Assembly (NCBI GenBank): GCA_003281485.1
Contig: QCBW01000006.1
Coordinates: 23,430 to 87,429, forward strand
Length of the DNA stretch: 64,000 nt
Direction of reading: 5' to 3'
Source: Prochlorococcus sp. AG-347-J20
Lineage (GTDB): Bacteria; Cyanobacteriota; Cyanobacteriia; PCC-6307; Cyanobiaceae
Part shown: piece by piece, positions 21,653-33,368 of the stretch
Numbering within the stretch: the stretch's first letter is position 1
Layout: each line of letters opens with the position of its first letter
Program-made: the position numbers and the translations under genes
The notes under the pieces: model-generated
Told to the model about the DNA's origin: nothing
Databases searched by the model: none
Seen by the model: only the letters and a program-made list of their open reading frames with translations

Positions 21653-22864
21653 ATGGAAATACTTGATATTTTAATTTTAGGTTCCGGTCCTGCAGCATTA
21701 TGTTTAGCGTCAGAATTAGCAAAGCAGGATCTAAATATTAAGGGAATATCAACTAAATCTCCTAATGAAAAATGGGAAAATACATATGGTATATGGGCAT
21801 CTGAATTAGAGGAATTAGGACTAGAATCTTTGTTATCGCACCGATGGTGTAAAACAGTTAGTTTTTTTGGGAGTGGGGAAGATAAAAAAGGAGATACTCC
21901 CACAAAACTCAACTACGATTACGGTTTGATAAACCAAGAAGCCTTTCAAAATGAACTTTTAAAAAAATGTAAAGGTATTGAATGGTTGAATGAAACAGCA
22001 AAAGATATTAAAGAAAATAATAAACTTTCTGAGGTAATTTGTTTTTCAGGTCTAAAAATAAAGGCAAGGTTAATTATTGACGCAAGCGGTCATAAAAGTA
22101 ATTTTGTTAAAAGACCAGTTCAAAATGAAATTGCTCAACAGGCTGCTTACGGAATTGTGGGTAAATTCACATCGCCGCCTGTTAATAAAGAACAGTTTGT
22201 TTTAATGGATTTTCGTCCAAATCATTTAAACAATGAAGAAAGGTTATCATCTCCTTCCTTTCTCTATGCAATGGATCTTGGGAATGAAACTTTTTTTGTT
22301 GAAGAAACATCATTAGCCAGTTATCCTGCATTATCGCAAGAAAATCTCAAAAAAAGACTCTTTAAAAGACTGGATAGTAAGGGTATTAAGGTGAGTGAAA
22401 TTTTTCATGAAGAGAATTGCCTTTTCCCAATGAATTTACCCCTCCCATTTAAAAAACAATTTGTTCTTGGTTTTGGAGGGGCCGCAAGTATGGTTCATCC
22501 TGCATCAGGATATATGATCGGATCTTTATTAAGGAGGGCTCCACTACTTGCTGAAAAATTAGCGATCTTTTTAAAAGAACCTCATCTAAGTTCTCTAGAA
22601 CTAGCTACAAAAGGTTGGGATGTCCTTTGGCCTTACGAGCTTACACAGCGGCACAAACTTTACCAATATGGTCTAAGAAGATTAATGAGTTTTGACGAAA
22701 GTAGATTAAGAAGCTTTTTCTCAAATTTCTTTAGATTATCAACCAATGAATGGGTTGGTTTTCTTACTAATACACTTCCACTTCCAAAACTAATCTTTGT
22801 AATGAGTAAGATGTTCATAAATTCACCCCTAAAGGTAAAACTAGGAATGCTTAAGTTAAATTAG
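21653..22864 (+). CDS. crtL: Lycopene cyclase
   Basis: DILILGSGPAALCLASELAKQ; YGIWASELEELGLE; FGGAASMVHPASGYMIGSLLRRAP. Confidence 0.9.
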   Translation: MEILDILILGSGPAALCLASELAKQDLNIKGISTKSPNEKWENTYGIWASELEELGLESLLSHRWCKTVSFFGSGEDKKGDTPTKLNYDYGLINQEAFQNELLKKCKGIEWLNETAKDIKENNKLSEVICFSGLKIKARLIIDASGHKSNFVKRPVQNEIAQQAAYGIVGKFTSPPVNKEQFVLMDFRPNHLNNEERLSSPSFLYAMDLGNETFFVEETSLASYPALSQENLKKRLFKRLDSKGIKVSEIFHEENCLFPMNLPLPFKKQFVLGFGGAASMVHPASGYMIGSLLRRAPLLAEKLAIFLKEPHLSSLELATKGWDVLWPYELTQRHKLYQYGLRRLMSFDESRLRSFFSNFFRLSTNEWVGFLTNTLPLPKLIFVMSKMFINSPLKVKLGMLKLN

Positions 22865-24452
22865 TATTTTTTTTTCGCCAATCATCGATATTTATATCGG
22901 GAAAAACTTTATCTTCTTCCTCAAAATCTTCAAGAAGTTTTAAATCTATGATGGAATGATTTTTGATCATTTCTACCAATTTCCAGAACCTGAACAAATG
23001 TCTTTCAATCCTCTCTTTTGCAAGCTCAGTTGTGGTTCCAGCTCTTAGAATAAAACTCCAATCAGAGGATTCACTGAGAAGTAGTTCTCTTGCTGCTTGA
23101 TTGAAGATTCTTAGAGATATCTCATTATTAAGATTTTCAAAGCATAAATCAACAAAAGTTGAGCCTGCTTTTGTAATTTCAGGGACGATCCATGCATTTG
23201 CATCATTAATCCAATAATTATGGTAACCACCTTGTCCCCAGCTTGATGGCGATGGATCACAGATCTGAAGACTTGGCTTTTGCATTAAGAATTCCTTTAA
23301 ATTGGTAAGCTTGATTGAATATTTACAAGAGTTCTTTAAAAGATTTTCTATAAAGAAAGGTCCCTCATACCACCAATGTCCGAATAACTCTGCGTCAAAT
23401 GGAGCTACCAATAAAGGCTGAAAGGATGAGGATAAAGTTAATTTTTCTAATTGTTTGGATCTCGCCAGAAGATAAGAATCAGCATGTTCTGCAGCTTTCT
23501 TCTTGGCTTCGTTTTCTAAGTAAAACTTCTTTTTATCTAATGGCACATTTTCATCTGTAATCTTATGAAACTTTAGACCCAAAGGTCTTTTTGTTGAAAT
23601 ACCTTTATTTTGGAGCTTAGAGATAGGTAATTCCCACCCTAAATCCTTATGAAATTCCCGATAGACTTTATCACCCGGGAATCCATCCTTAGCAGACCAA
23701 ACAGGCAATGTTGACTCACTATCTCTTCCAAAGAATGCAACTCCTTTTTTAGAACATATTGGGGCGTACACACCAAACCTTGGACGTGGAGTGGAATTTA
23801 GAATCCCATGACCGTCTAAAATTGTATATCTAATTCCAGAATTAAATAGTACTTCATCTAAATTTTCATAATATGCGCATTCAGGTAACCAAATACCCAA
23901 AGGATTTGTTCCAAAAATGTTTTCGTGGCTCCTAATAGCTGTATTAATTTGGCCTATAACAGTTTCAGGATTCTCCCTTAAAATTGGCAAATATCCGTGA
24001 GTAGCAGCACAAGTAAGAATATCCAAATTTCCAGAGTTATTTAAAACTTTAAACTTCTCAATTAAATTTCCAGAACAATTTTTCCAATATAAGAATTTAT
24101 CATGAAGATTTTTCATTAAAAATATAGAGGCATTTTTTTCTTCTAGTGGCAGTTCTTTTAAAAAATCCTTCCTTGTTTCAATCCACCTTGGGAAAGTTTC
24201 TTGTATTTGTTTATTATTTAGAAGTGATAATAATGTTGGGGACAAACTAATAGTAAGCTTTGTATTCTCAGGATTTTCATTTTTGGAGGATTCTATTGAT
24301 TGAAGTAGTGGTATATAACATTCCAATATCGCCTGAAATAACCAATCCTCTTCTAAAGAGTTTTTTTCATTTTTTCTAACATAAGGGAGATGAGCATGTA
24401 AAACTATCGCTAACTGACCTAAAACATTTTTTTTGGGGTAATGCCCATTCAT
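22851..24452 (-). CDS. Glycoside hydrolase family 57 / DUF1957 protein (1,4-alpha-glucan branching-like)
   Basis: LAIVLHAHLPYVR; GIWLPECAYYENLDEVL; APFDAELFGHWWYEGPFFIENLL; WGQGGYHNYWIND. Confidence 0.92.
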   Translation of the reverse strand: MNGHYPKKNVLGQLAIVLHAHLPYVRKNEKNSLEEDWLFQAILECYIPLLQSIESSKNENPENTKLTISLSPTLLSLLNNKQIQETFPRWIETRKDFLKELPLEEKNASIFLMKNLHDKFLYWKNCSGNLIEKFKVLNNSGNLDILTCAATHGYLPILRENPETVIGQINTAIRSHENIFGTNPLGIWLPECAYYENLDEVLFNSGIRYTILDGHGILNSTPRPRFGVYAPICSKKGVAFFGRDSESTLPVWSAKDGFPGDKVYREFHKDLGWELPISKLQNKGISTKRPLGLKFHKITDENVPLDKKKFYLENEAKKKAAEHADSYLLARSKQLEKLTLSSSFQPLLVAPFDAELFGHWWYEGPFFIENLLKNSCKYSIKLTNLKEFLMQKPSLQICDPSPSSWGQGGYHNYWINDANAWIVPEITKAGSTFVDLCFENLNNEISLRIFNQAARELLLSESSDWSFILRAGTTTELAKERIERHLFRFWKLVEMIKNHSIIDLKLLEDFEEEDKVFPDINIDDWRKKNTNLT

Positions 24453-24676
24453 ACTTTTTATAAGTTACGCCTTTAATTCTATAAAAAATCAAAATTAACC
24501 TTTTATAAAAAGCAAGCTTTAATGTTAAAGAATACTTTAATAATTAATGTATTTCATTTTTTTTTCAGAATTTTAACCAATATTGTTAAGTTAAAAACTG
24601 GTAGAAATTTATTATTGAACAAACTCTAGTCAATTTTTTTTAATTAGCTTAATATAGGCTTAGGTTATTTCTTCTG

Positions 24677-26314
24677 ATGTCAAAAGATCCTGGAAGAGTT
24701 TTGATATTTGATACAACTCTTCGAGATGGAGAGCAATCTCCTGGTGCCAGTTTAAATCTTGAAGAAAAACTTGCCATCGCACATCAATTAGCAAGATTAG
24801 GAGTAGATGTAATTGAGGCAGGATTCCCTTTTGCAAGTCCAGGAGATTTTAAAGCTGTTAATAAAATTGCCAATGCCGTAGGAAAAGAAAATGGTCCCAT
24901 AATATGCGGTTTGGCTAGAGCTTCTAAAGGAGATATAAAAGCATGTTACGAAGCAGTAAGTCCAGCTCCCAAGAAAAGAATACATACTTTTATTGCTACC
25001 AGTGATATTCATCTTAAACATAAACTTAAAAAATCCAGAAAAGATGTTCTTCAAATAGTCCCAGAAATGGTTAATTATGCAAAATCATTGGTAGACGATA
25101 TTGAGTTTTCTTGTGAAGATGCCTCAAGAAGTGATCCTGATTTTTTATACGAAGTGATTCAACTTGCAATAAATGCAGGAGCGACAACAATAAATATCCC
25201 TGATACTGTTGGATTTACAACTCCTAGTGAATTTGGCAAATTAATTTCGGATATAAATAAAAATGTTCCAAATATTGATGATGTAGTTATATCGGTTCAT
25301 GGTCATAATGATTTGGGTTTGGCTGTAGCTAATTTTCTAGAGGCCGTAAAAAATGGAGCAAGACAATTAGAATGTACAATTAATGGAATTGGTGAAAGAG
25401 CTGGAAATGCCTCTCTAGAAGAATTAGTAATGGCAATGCATGTTAGAAAAAGTTTTTTTAATAGTTTTTTTAAAAGAAATCCAGATTCACCAACGCCCCT
25501 TACAGCTATAAGAACTGAAGAAATAACAAAAACCTCGAGGCTTGTTTCCAACCTAACTGGAATGACTGTACAACCTAATAAAGCAATTGTGGGAGCTAAT
25601 GCTTTTGCACATGAGTCAGGCATTCATCAGGATGGGGTTTTAAAAAATAGACTAACTTACGAAATTATCGATGCAAAAACTGTTGGTTTAAGTGATAACA
25701 AAATATCTTTAGGGAAACTAAGTGGAAGAAGTGCAGTAAGAGCAAGATTAGAAGAGATGGGATATGACTTGAGCCGAGAAGATTTAAATGATGCTTTTGC
25801 TCGTTTTAAGGATTTAGCTGACAGGAAAAGAGAAATTACTGATAGAGACTTAGAAGCAATTGTTAGTGAACAAGTACAACTCCCCGAAGCAAAATTTCAA
25901 TTAAGTCTTGTACAAGTAAGTTGTGGTACCGCATCTAAACCTACTGCCACTATTTCGCTTCTAAACACAGAAGATAATACTGAGGATACTGCTGTATCAA
26001 TAGGAACTGGGCCCGTTGATGCTGTATGCGAGGCTTTAAATAAATTAGCTAAAGTTCCTAATGAATTAATTGAATTTTCTGTTAAATCGGTAACCGAAGG
26101 AATTGATGCTTTGGGCGAAGTGACAATAAGGATAAGAAGGGAAAATAAAATATATTCTGGTCATTCCGCCGATACGGACGTTGTAGTTGCGGCAGCAAAT
26201 GCCTACGTCAATGCTCTAAATAGACTTGTCTTTTCTGAGAAAAAAAATTCAATTCACCCACAATTTGATAATTTAGAAAATCCCAATAAATTTCTATCAA
26301 ATCACCCAAATTAA
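24677..26314 (+). CDS. leuA: 2-isopropylmalate synthase
   Basis: [37 protein letters not shown]-terminal regulatory domain. Confidence 0.97.
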   Translation: MSKDPGRVLIFDTTLRDGEQSPGASLNLEEKLAIAHQLARLGVDVIEAGFPFASPGDFKAVNKIANAVGKENGPIICGLARASKGDIKACYEAVSPAPKKRIHTFIATSDIHLKHKLKKSRKDVLQIVPEMVNYAKSLVDDIEFSCEDASRSDPDFLYEVIQLAINAGATTINIPDTVGFTTPSEFGKLISDINKNVPNIDDVVISVHGHNDLGLAVANFLEAVKNGARQLECTINGIGERAGNASLEELVMAMHVRKSFFNSFFKRNPDSPTPLTAIRTEEITKTSRLVSNLTGMTVQPNKAIVGANAFAHESGIHQDGVLKNRLTYEIIDAKTVGLSDNKISLGKLSGRSAVRARLEEMGYDLSREDLNDAFARFKDLADRKREITDRDLEAIVSEQVQLPEAKFQLSLVQVSCGTASKPTATISLLNTEDNTEDTAVSIGTGPVDAVCEALNKLAKVPNELIEFSVKSVTEGIDALGEVTIRIRRENKIYSGHSADTDVVVAAANAYVNALNRLVFSEKKNSIHPQFDNLENPNKFLSNHPN

Positions 26315-26395
26315 ATTTTTTCTTAGGAATATTAAGTATAATTCAAAAAAGTCTCTTAATATTGTAGATTAATTTAATAATTAAAGCAGTAAATA

Positions 26396-26788
26396 ATGAG
26401 AGAAAGGTTAATAGGATATTGGGCACTTTCATGGGTTGGGTTAATCAGCAATATAATTGCTCTTCCTATAATCGCAATAATAATAAGCTATGGGCCTCCA
26501 CTAAAAGTTGCAAATATAACTCTTGCAATAAGTCTTGGTTGGCCTGCTGCAATCGTTGGAATAGTTTCTTCAGCAGCTCTTTTAGCAGAAAGAAAATGGG
26601 GAGTAACTTTGACTCTAGTATCTCTATCAATGGTAATTTCTGGGACAGGCCCTTATTCAGTGGTAAGACTAATAACACTTAAAGACATTTTTGGAATTGG
26701 CGGGTTTACTCTTTTAACAACATTATTAAGTACTTTAGCTCTTCTGTATTGGTGTAATCCAAAACATCGAAGAAGTATTAGGTTATAA
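26396..26788 (+). CDS. Hypothetical membrane protein
   Basis: 130 aa, four hydrophobic segments. Confidence 0.55.
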   Translation: MRERLIGYWALSWVGLISNIIALPIIAIIISYGPPLKVANITLAISLGWPAAIVGIVSSAALLAERKWGVTLTLVSLSMVISGTGPYSVVRLITLKDIFGIGGFTLLTTLLSTLALLYWCNPKHRRSIRL

Positions 26789-26797
26789 AATTTGAAA

Positions 26798-28270
26798 TTA
26801 AGAAAAAGTATTATTCTTGCTAGTTGGGTATTGAATTCTTCTATGTCTAATCCTTTTCCATACATTCAAGAAGGCCCTTTTTATTAGATAAATTTCTCCT
26901 TTCGATAAATTACTATCATCTAATTGCCCATCTTTTTGACGTGAATAAATAATATCAGATATTGTTCCCAAAGCTTCTTTATCAGATGCACTAATATTCA
27001 TTGCTCTTAGTGCTGCTTCACATCCATCTGCAAGCATTAGAATAGCTGTTTCTTTTGACTGAGGGATAGGGCCTTTGTATCTAAAGTAATTTTCATTAAT
27101 CTCGAGATTTTTTTCTTTAGCTTTTTGAAAAAAATATCCCATTTTTAGGGTACCTTGATGTTCAGGGATAAAATTGGCTATCAGTTTAGGTAGTCTATTT
27201 TTTCTTGCAAATTTCAATCCTTCATCAACATGTGCTTGTAATACTTCTGCACTTTTAATAGGATTATCTATTTCGTCATGAGGATTTTTTGAACCATCCT
27301 GATTTTCGATAAACCAATTAGGTGCATGTAATTTACCAACATCATGATATAAAGCTCCAGTTTTAATTAGGTCAATATCTCCACCAATCATTCTTGTAGC
27401 TTCCTCTGCTAAACCACAGATAAGTAAAGTATGTTCAAAAGTACCAGGAGCTTCAAGAGACAATCTTCTTATAAGAGGTTTCTCCTTATCAGCCAGTTCG
27501 AGTAATCTTGCTTTAGTTAATAATCCAAATATCGATTCAAAAATAGGAATAAATAATATAGTAAACAGCATTACTATTGCCAATAATAAGGAATCAGAGA
27601 ATATATCCCCCTTAGACAAAACAAAATCTTGCTTATTAATAAGAGATATTTTATCTTTTCCTATCAATATCCATTGACTCAGGAACGATCCTATAGGAAC
27701 AAAAATCGATAGTTGAAGTAACTGAGCTCTACTTCTTATTCTTCCTCCTAGTAGAGATACTATTGAAGCGCAAACTAATAAAATAAAAAATAAATTATTG
27801 TTTATAACAACTGCTGGGTCTGGCCAACTAAGGCTTGCTATTGATACCCAAGCTAAAGCAGTTATGCTTCCCATTCCTTGAGATATTATTAACGCCGGTG
27901 GAATTATCATAGATAAAGGACTTATGGTTGAAGATAAGAATAATTTCGTAGCTTGTACTGCCAAGAGAAGAGAAATGATCAAAATGATCTGTCTTGAAGA
28001 AATTGTGGGATTCTCTTTTTTTGAAACTAATATCAAAATTCCGGAACTAATAAGTATTTCAGTAAAAGTAAAAAGCCAAGAAAAAATATTTGTGATATTT
28101 AAAGGCGAGATTAGAAGAAGTTTATAAGAAGAAATTATTGAAATTAAAATGCATACTAAAAAAATTATTAGATTATCTATTCTGGAAATTTTAATTGGTT
28201 GTTTTACCGGAAATTGACTTTTCCTCCATAGATAAAACAATTTTTTTAGGTTAGTTGTGATGTTTTGCAC
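26798..28270 (-). CDS. 7TM-HD family phosphohydrolase (PgpH-like)
   Basis: Multi-TM N-terminus then APGTFEHTLLICGLAEEA…GALYHDVGKL…FIPEHQG HD-domain motifs. Confidence 0.88.
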   Translation of the reverse strand: MQNITTNLKKLFYLWRKSQFPVKQPIKISRIDNLIIFLVCILISIISSYKLLLISPLNITNIFSWLFTFTEILISSGILILVSKKENPTISSRQIILIISLLLAVQATKLFLSSTISPLSMIIPPALIISQGMGSITALAWVSIASLSWPDPAVVINNNLFFILLVCASIVSLLGGRIRSRAQLLQLSIFVPIGSFLSQWILIGKDKISLINKQDFVLSKGDIFSDSLLLAIVMLFTILFIPIFESIFGLLTKARLLELADKEKPLIRRLSLEAPGTFEHTLLICGLAEEATRMIGGDIDLIKTGALYHDVGKLHAPNWFIENQDGSKNPHDEIDNPIKSAEVLQAHVDEGLKFARKNRLPKLIANFIPEHQGTLKMGYFFQKAKEKNLEINENYFRYKGPIPQSKETAILMLADGCEAALRAMNISASDKEALGTISDIIYSRQKDGQLDDSNLSKGEIYLIKRAFLNVWKRIRHRRIQYPTSKNNTFS

Positions 28271-28344
28271 AGAATATAAATAAATCTAATTGAATAATTT
28301 AAAATTATAGGCATGCTAGGGGTAAATAGGAGATGTTTTTCTAA

Positions 28345-29241
28345 ATGTCATTAAAATTAGATGGTAAAAAATTTTCTCTTGAAATTGAAGAAAGATTAAA
28401 TACTTTTATCTCTAGTAATAAAAAAATTGCAAAAAGAGCTCCCGGTTTAGCTGTAATAAGAATAGGTGAAGACCCTGCGAGTGGTGTTTATGTTAAAAAC
28501 AAAGAGAAAGCATGTTCAAGGGTTGGAATAAAAAGCTTTATCTTTCATCTTAGAGACAGTGTAGAGCAAAAAGAAGTTGAACAATTAATAATCAAACTTA
28601 ATTCTGATAATCAAATTGATGGTATGTTGCTACAACTTCCCATCCCAAAGAAGTTTGATGAGCAAAAACTGATAAGCCAAATTAATCCAAGCAAAGATGT
28701 AGATGGATTAAATGAGATAAACATCGGCAAATTAGTTAAAAATGAGCCTGCGATGAGATCATGTACACCAGCAGGAATTATTAATTTATTAAAATCCCAA
28801 AAAATTACAATTGAAGGAAAGAAGATTGTTGTTATTGGTAGAAGTTTGCTTGTTGGGAAACCCCTATCGCTTATGTTGTTGAATCTAAACGGCACGGTAA
28901 CGATGACTCACTCAAAAACATTAAATTTGAATAAAGTATGTAGAGAAGCAGACATACTAATTGCTGCGGCAGGAAAACCCAATCTTGTAGATTCGAGCTT
29001 TGTAAAAGAAGGAGCAGTAGTTGTTGATGTTGGAATACATAGATTAAAAAGATCCGATAAAAATCAACCCAGATTATGCGGCGATGTATTATTAGAAGAT
29101 GTCATTTCTAAAGTATTTGCTTACACACCTGTACCTGGAGGTGTTGGACCAATGACAGTAACAATGTTACTTGTAAATACTATTTTTAGCTGGCAAAAAC
29201 AATTTGGTTTATCATCAACTCTAAATGACCTTTTGCCATAA
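28345..29241 (+). CDS. folD: Methylenetetrahydrofolate dehydrogenase/cyclohydrolase
   Basis: [43 protein letters not shown]. Confidence 0.97.
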   Translation: MSLKLDGKKFSLEIEERLNTFISSNKKIAKRAPGLAVIRIGEDPASGVYVKNKEKACSRVGIKSFIFHLRDSVEQKEVEQLIIKLNSDNQIDGMLLQLPIPKKFDEQKLISQINPSKDVDGLNEINIGKLVKNEPAMRSCTPAGIINLLKSQKITIEGKKIVVIGRSLLVGKPLSLMLLNLNGTVTMTHSKTLNLNKVCREADILIAAAGKPNLVDSSFVKEGAVVVDVGIHRLKRSDKNQPRLCGDVLLEDVISKVFAYTPVPGGVGPMTVTMLLVNTIFSWQKQFGLSSTLNDLLP

Positions 29242-29277
29242 ACACCAAGATGAAAAATTTTTTACTAAAGGCATAAA

Positions 29278-30180
29278 ATGACTGAAGTTATAAATAGTAT
29301 TTCTGATTTTGAAAAATATCTTAAGAACACAAAAAAGATTGTAGAGGATGCACTTGATTTTTCCTTGGGCCCTGAGAATCCAGAAATTTTAAGAGAATCA
29401 ATGAGATACTCACTTTTAGCTGGAGGGAAGAGAATACGTCCTATTTTATGCTTAGCATCTTGCTCACTAGCAGGTGGAGAACCCTCTCTTGCTGTTCCTA
29501 CTGCAGTAGCGATAGAAATGATCCATACAATGTCCTTGATTCATGATGATTTGCCTGCTATGGATAATGATGACTTGAGAAGGGGGAGACCAACAAACCA
29601 TAAGGTATATGGAGATGCAATAGCTATTCTCGCAGGCGATGCTTTATTAACTAGGGCCTTCGAAATGGTTTCGTTAAGAAGCCCTGGAGTCGATCCAACT
29701 AGATTACTAAATGTTATCGGCGAATTATCCCTAGTTGCTGGAGCACCAGGGCTAGTCGGGGGGCAAGTTGTTGATTTGGAATGCGAAGGCAAAGAAGTAA
29801 ATCTTGAAACTCTCGAATATATTCATCTTCATAAGACTGGGGCTTTATTGAAGGCTTGCGTAAGAACAGGCGCAATGATCGCAGGGGCTAACGAAACGCT
29901 ATTACAGGCTCTAACAACATATGCAGAGGGAATTGGTTTAGCCTTCCAAATAATAGATGATATTCTTGATTTAACTTCCAGCAGTGAAAAGCTTGGCAAA
30001 ACTGCCGGAAAAGATCTCTTAGCTGACAAAACTACTTACCCTAAATTACTTGGTATGGAGGAGTCAAAGAAAAGAGCATTTGATTTAGTTGAAAAAGCAA
30101 AAAAAGCTATTGAACCTTGGGGAGCAGATGCGAAGTATTTAATATCATTAGCTGACTTTATTACAAATAGAGACCGATAA
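29278..30180 (+). CDS. crtE: Geranylgeranyl diphosphate synthase / polyprenyl synthetase
   Basis: [41 protein letters not shown]. Confidence 0.95.
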   Translation: MTEVINSISDFEKYLKNTKKIVEDALDFSLGPENPEILRESMRYSLLAGGKRIRPILCLASCSLAGGEPSLAVPTAVAIEMIHTMSLIHDDLPAMDNDDLRRGRPTNHKVYGDAIAILAGDALLTRAFEMVSLRSPGVDPTRLLNVIGELSLVAGAPGLVGGQVVDLECEGKEVNLETLEYIHLHKTGALLKACVRTGAMIAGANETLLQALTTYAEGIGLAFQIIDDILDLTSSSEKLGKTAGKDLLADKTTYPKLLGMEESKKRAFDLVEKAKKAIEPWGADAKYLISLADFITNRDR

Positions 30181-30193
30181 ATAATTTTAATTC

Positions 30194-30673
30194 ATGTCTG
30201 AGTTTTTCATCTTTTTTAATAATTCAGTTCTTTTCTGGAGCTTATTATCCTGTTTATTAGCTCAATCATTGAAAATTGTGTTCAATTTCTTTTCAACTGG
30301 AGAGATAAGATTTGGAATAATGTTTGAGACTGGTGGAATGCCTTCAAGTCATTCGGCCTTAATAACTGGTGCAACTTCAGGTATAGGTTATGAAATTGGA
30401 TTTGATAGCTCAATTTTTGCATTATCAGTTGCCCTGGCACTAATAGTTATGTATGACGCTAGTGGTGTTAGAAAATCAGCAGGAATACAAGCTGCAGAAA
30501 TTAATAAACTATCAAAAAAAATAGATTCTCAATCTCAATTACTTTTAAAAGAAACTCTTGGGCATACAAAAGTTGAGGTCTTGGTTGGAAGTCTTTTGGG
30601 ACCATTAATCACTTTGCCTGGGATATTTTTTTTAGGTTCTCCTATCAAAATATTTAATTTGATAATAAATTAA
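30194..30673 (+). CDS. Divergent PAP2 family membrane protein
   Basis: GGMPSSHSALITGAT; MYDASGVRKSAGIQA; LGHTKVEVLVGSLLG. Confidence 0.9.
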   Translation: MSEFFIFFNNSVLFWSLLSCLLAQSLKIVFNFFSTGEIRFGIMFETGGMPSSHSALITGATSGIGYEIGFDSSIFALSVALALIVMYDASGVRKSAGIQAAEINKLSKKIDSQSQLLLKETLGHTKVEVLVGSLLGPLITLPGIFFLGSPIKIFNLIIN

Positions 30674-32061
30674 GAATCCTTTGAAAAACTAATTTGGGTA
30701 GCATCTATAAAGTTTTTTGCGACTTCTGGAGAACTTGGCAAATGTAAGTGAATCCAACTTGCATGTAATTTTTCATCAAAAAAGCCTTCATTTTTGTATT
30801 CAGTTTTCCAAGATTTAATTTTCCATGGGGAAGAAAGTTTATTGTGATGTTCAGCTTTTCTTAAATCAAGTTCAGATAAATTATTTTCAATTGCCCAATA
30901 ATGAAATTCATGTCCTCTAATTAATTGATTTTGTTTAATGATCGGAGTATCTTTTAAGCCTTCAATGTATCTGTAGCCTACTGTAAGTTTACTTTTTTTT
31001 GAGCTAAAAGGGAGGATTCCACTCATTTTATGATTATTACCATTTTCATCTTTTATAAAGTCTCCTAAAATCATCATCCCTCCGCACTCTGCATATATAA
31101 ATCCATTTTTGCGGAATTTCCTTAACGAGTCTAAGCTTCTTGTAGAGTTACTTATATGATCAGCATATTTTTCAGGGAATCCTCCAGGAATAATTAAAGA
31201 AGAAACCTCATTAGGTATTTCTTCATCATCGTAAATACTCCATGAAATCAAGGGTATACCTATTTCACTCAAAAACTCCTTAGTTTCAGGGTATTGAAAA
31301 TGAAAGATTTTATCTTCTACAATTGCGATAGGTTTACTATTATCTATTTTAAAATCTTTAAGACTTACAGAATTAACTATTTTCTTTTTAGGAGATTTCA
31401 AGAACTTAATAATAGACAATACATCAAGATTTCGTTCGGCAAAATTTGCAAAATATTCAACATCAATTTCTTTACTATCATCAAATGGAGATATCAAACC
31501 TAAATTAGCTTTGTTTAAAGTTATTTTTGAATCAGATGGTAAAAAACCAAGAATTTCGATATCTTCATTTTTAAAAACTTCTTTGATTAATTTTTCATGT
31601 CTATCTGAATTAACGTTATTAAATATAATTCCTGCTATTGACAGCTCACTATCGAAATCTCTAAAACCTCGAACAGTCGCTAAGAGAGAAGCTACTTGAC
31701 CTCTAGCATTAACAATAAAAATTACTGGAGCATTGAGAAGTTTAGAGATATCTGCAGTGCTGGAATGGGTTGTTGACCCTAATCCATCATATAGACCCAT
31801 TGCTCCTTCAATTAATGAGAATTCATATTTCAAAGAATGTTTCAAAAAACTTTCATGAACCCATTCCTCACCACTTAAAAAAATATCTAAATTCCTACAA
31901 ATAGGTTGACCAATTGAACTAAGTTGTTGTTGATCAAGATAATCTGGGCCAACCTTGAAAGTTTGTATCTTTATACCTTTTGAGAATGCCCAACAAGATA
32001 TCAAAAGCGATAATGTTGTTTTACCACTATCAGTGGAAGGAGCAGATATTACGCAAGGCAT
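30670..32061 (-). CDS. cobB: Cobyrinate a,c-diamide synthase
   Basis: SAPSTDSGKTTLSLLI; GFPEKYADHISNS; YAECGGMMILGD; RGHEFHYW. Confidence 0.93.
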   Translation of the reverse strand: MPCVISAPSTDSGKTTLSLLISCWAFSKGIKIQTFKVGPDYLDQQQLSSIGQPICRNLDIFLSGEEWVHESFLKHSLKYEFSLIEGAMGLYDGLGSTTHSSTADISKLLNAPVIFIVNARGQVASLLATVRGFRDFDSELSIAGIIFNNVNSDRHEKLIKEVFKNEDIEILGFLPSDSKITLNKANLGLISPFDDSKEIDVEYFANFAERNLDVLSIIKFLKSPKKKIVNSVSLKDFKIDNSKPIAIVEDKIFHFQYPETKEFLSEIGIPLISWSIYDDEEIPNEVSSLIIPGGFPEKYADHISNSTRSLDSLRKFRKNGFIYAECGGMMILGDFIKDENGNNHKMSGILPFSSKKSKLTVGYRYIEGLKDTPIIKQNQLIRGHEFHYWAIENNLSELDLRKAEHHNKLSSPWKIKSWKTEYKNEGFFDEKLHASWIHLHLPSSPEVAKNFIDATQISFSKDS

Positions 32062-32064
32062 TTA

Positions 32065-33366
32065 CTAGTTATTAAAGCCATTAAATATTTGAAGAGCTAT
32101 TTTAATAGAATTTTCAAAAAGAGGACTAGTATTACCTCTACTACTTCCCAACAATTTACTAACATCATACTCTGATGTAGAGAAAGAATTTGGAACAACT
32201 TGTTCTATTAGCTCCATATTAGCCATTCCCCCTGCTTCTAGTCTCATACATTCCACTGATTCACAGCCAAGTATTACACAAGTGTTATTTTTTTGAACAT
32301 CACTAATTTTTGAAATCAACCTCAATCCAATAACTTGTCCTAAATGAATACTTGGATTTCCCAAAGATAAAGGATTAATTGATGCAGAAATTATTTCTCC
32401 ATTAATTCTTTCAAACTCTATTCTTGTTGATTCTGTATCCCTTTCAACTCCTAGAAAAGACCAACCAAGTTTATCGCTAATCCATGAAATCAAAAACAAA
32501 GCTTGAATCATATGATCTCCTGCTATATCAATATCAATATCAGTTATATGATCTAAAATTGGTCTCCTCGAAGGCGGATCAAAAATCATTGCCAATGATT
32601 CCCTCCAATTTTTCAACCTAACCCAATTCAAATCATTAATAGCTTTATTTGAATTATTTAATTGATCTAGAATTCTTAAACATTTGTCAGGGGCTCCCAT
32701 AGCAGTATCAATTATTAACCTGTGATCATAATTAGTAAAATATTCGAAGATTTCAGGCGATTCATCTAAGCTTCCATTCCACCACAACCAAGAAGGTAAT
32801 TCATCAATAGATAATTTATCAATTAATTTTAATCCTTTATTAGATATTGAGGTTGAGTCCCCCCTAATAACCACTAAATCCCCGCAGATAGGTTGCATAG
32901 CTGGAGTATCACTTAATGGACAGTAAGCAGAAACAAAGGTTTTGATATCTGAATTTTTATTTAACGTTGGCGCTAGCGTTATTAATCTTCTTGGATTCAA
33001 TGTACTTATTGATGATTCAAAAAATTGTCCTCTGAAGTCTTCAATGTCTTTATTAGATAAATTTTCTTTCAACAAATCCAATAATTTTTCACTATTTAGT
33101 GAAGTACTAATAGGAAGTCCTTTATCTAATATAATTTTTTTAGTAACTTCAATTATCTCTGGACTTAAATTCCCAGTAATTGGTCCATTTACTAATCCCT
33201 TTTGAACTAAACATTGTTCTAACCAAGCAGGCTGCCAGATCATTAATGTAAAAGTATTAGCTCCAGTATTATCATTATCTTCTGAAATCCATAATTTACT
33301 AAGGTAACTAGAAATTTCCTGATAGGGAAGTTCTAGTGGAGTTTGGAGTGTTAGTTGAGGTTTCAT
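32065..33366 (-). CDS. opcA: Glucose-6-phosphate dehydrogenase assembly protein OpcA
   Basis: Downstream of zwf; TLMIWQPAWLEQCL, GDLVVIRGDS, LPSWLWWNGSLDESPEIFEYF pattern of OpcA. Confidence 0.9.
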   Translation of the reverse strand: MKPQLTLQTPLELPYQEISSYLSKLWISEDNDNTGANTFTLMIWQPAWLEQCLVQKGLVNGPITGNLSPEIIEVTKKIILDKGLPISTSLNSEKLLDLLKENLSNKDIEDFRGQFFESSISTLNPRRLITLAPTLNKNSDIKTFVSAYCPLSDTPAMQPICGDLVVIRGDSTSISNKGLKLIDKLSIDELPSWLWWNGSLDESPEIFEYFTNYDHRLIIDTAMGAPDKCLRILDQLNNSNKAINDLNWVRLKNWRESLAMIFDPPSRRPILDHITDIDIDIAGDHMIQALFLISWISDKLGWSFLGVERDTESTRIEFERINGEIISASINPLSLGNPSIHLGQVIGLRLISKISDVQKNNTCVILGCESVECMRLEAGGMANMELIEQVVPNSFSTSEYDVSKLLGSSRGNTSPLFENSIKIALQIFNGFNN

Positions 33367-33368
33367 TT

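Noticed and set aside
24517-24530. CTTTAA-TG-TTAAAG palindrome upstream of leuA
   Set aside because: Short and made mostly of A/T; expected by chance in this composition
25303-25623. 106-aa minus-strand ORF
   Set aside because: Antisense to leuA catalytic domain
26419-26682. 87-aa plus-strand ORF and opposing 70-aa ORF inside the small membrane protein gene
   Set aside because: Alternative frames of 26396-26788; biased composition, no family resemblance
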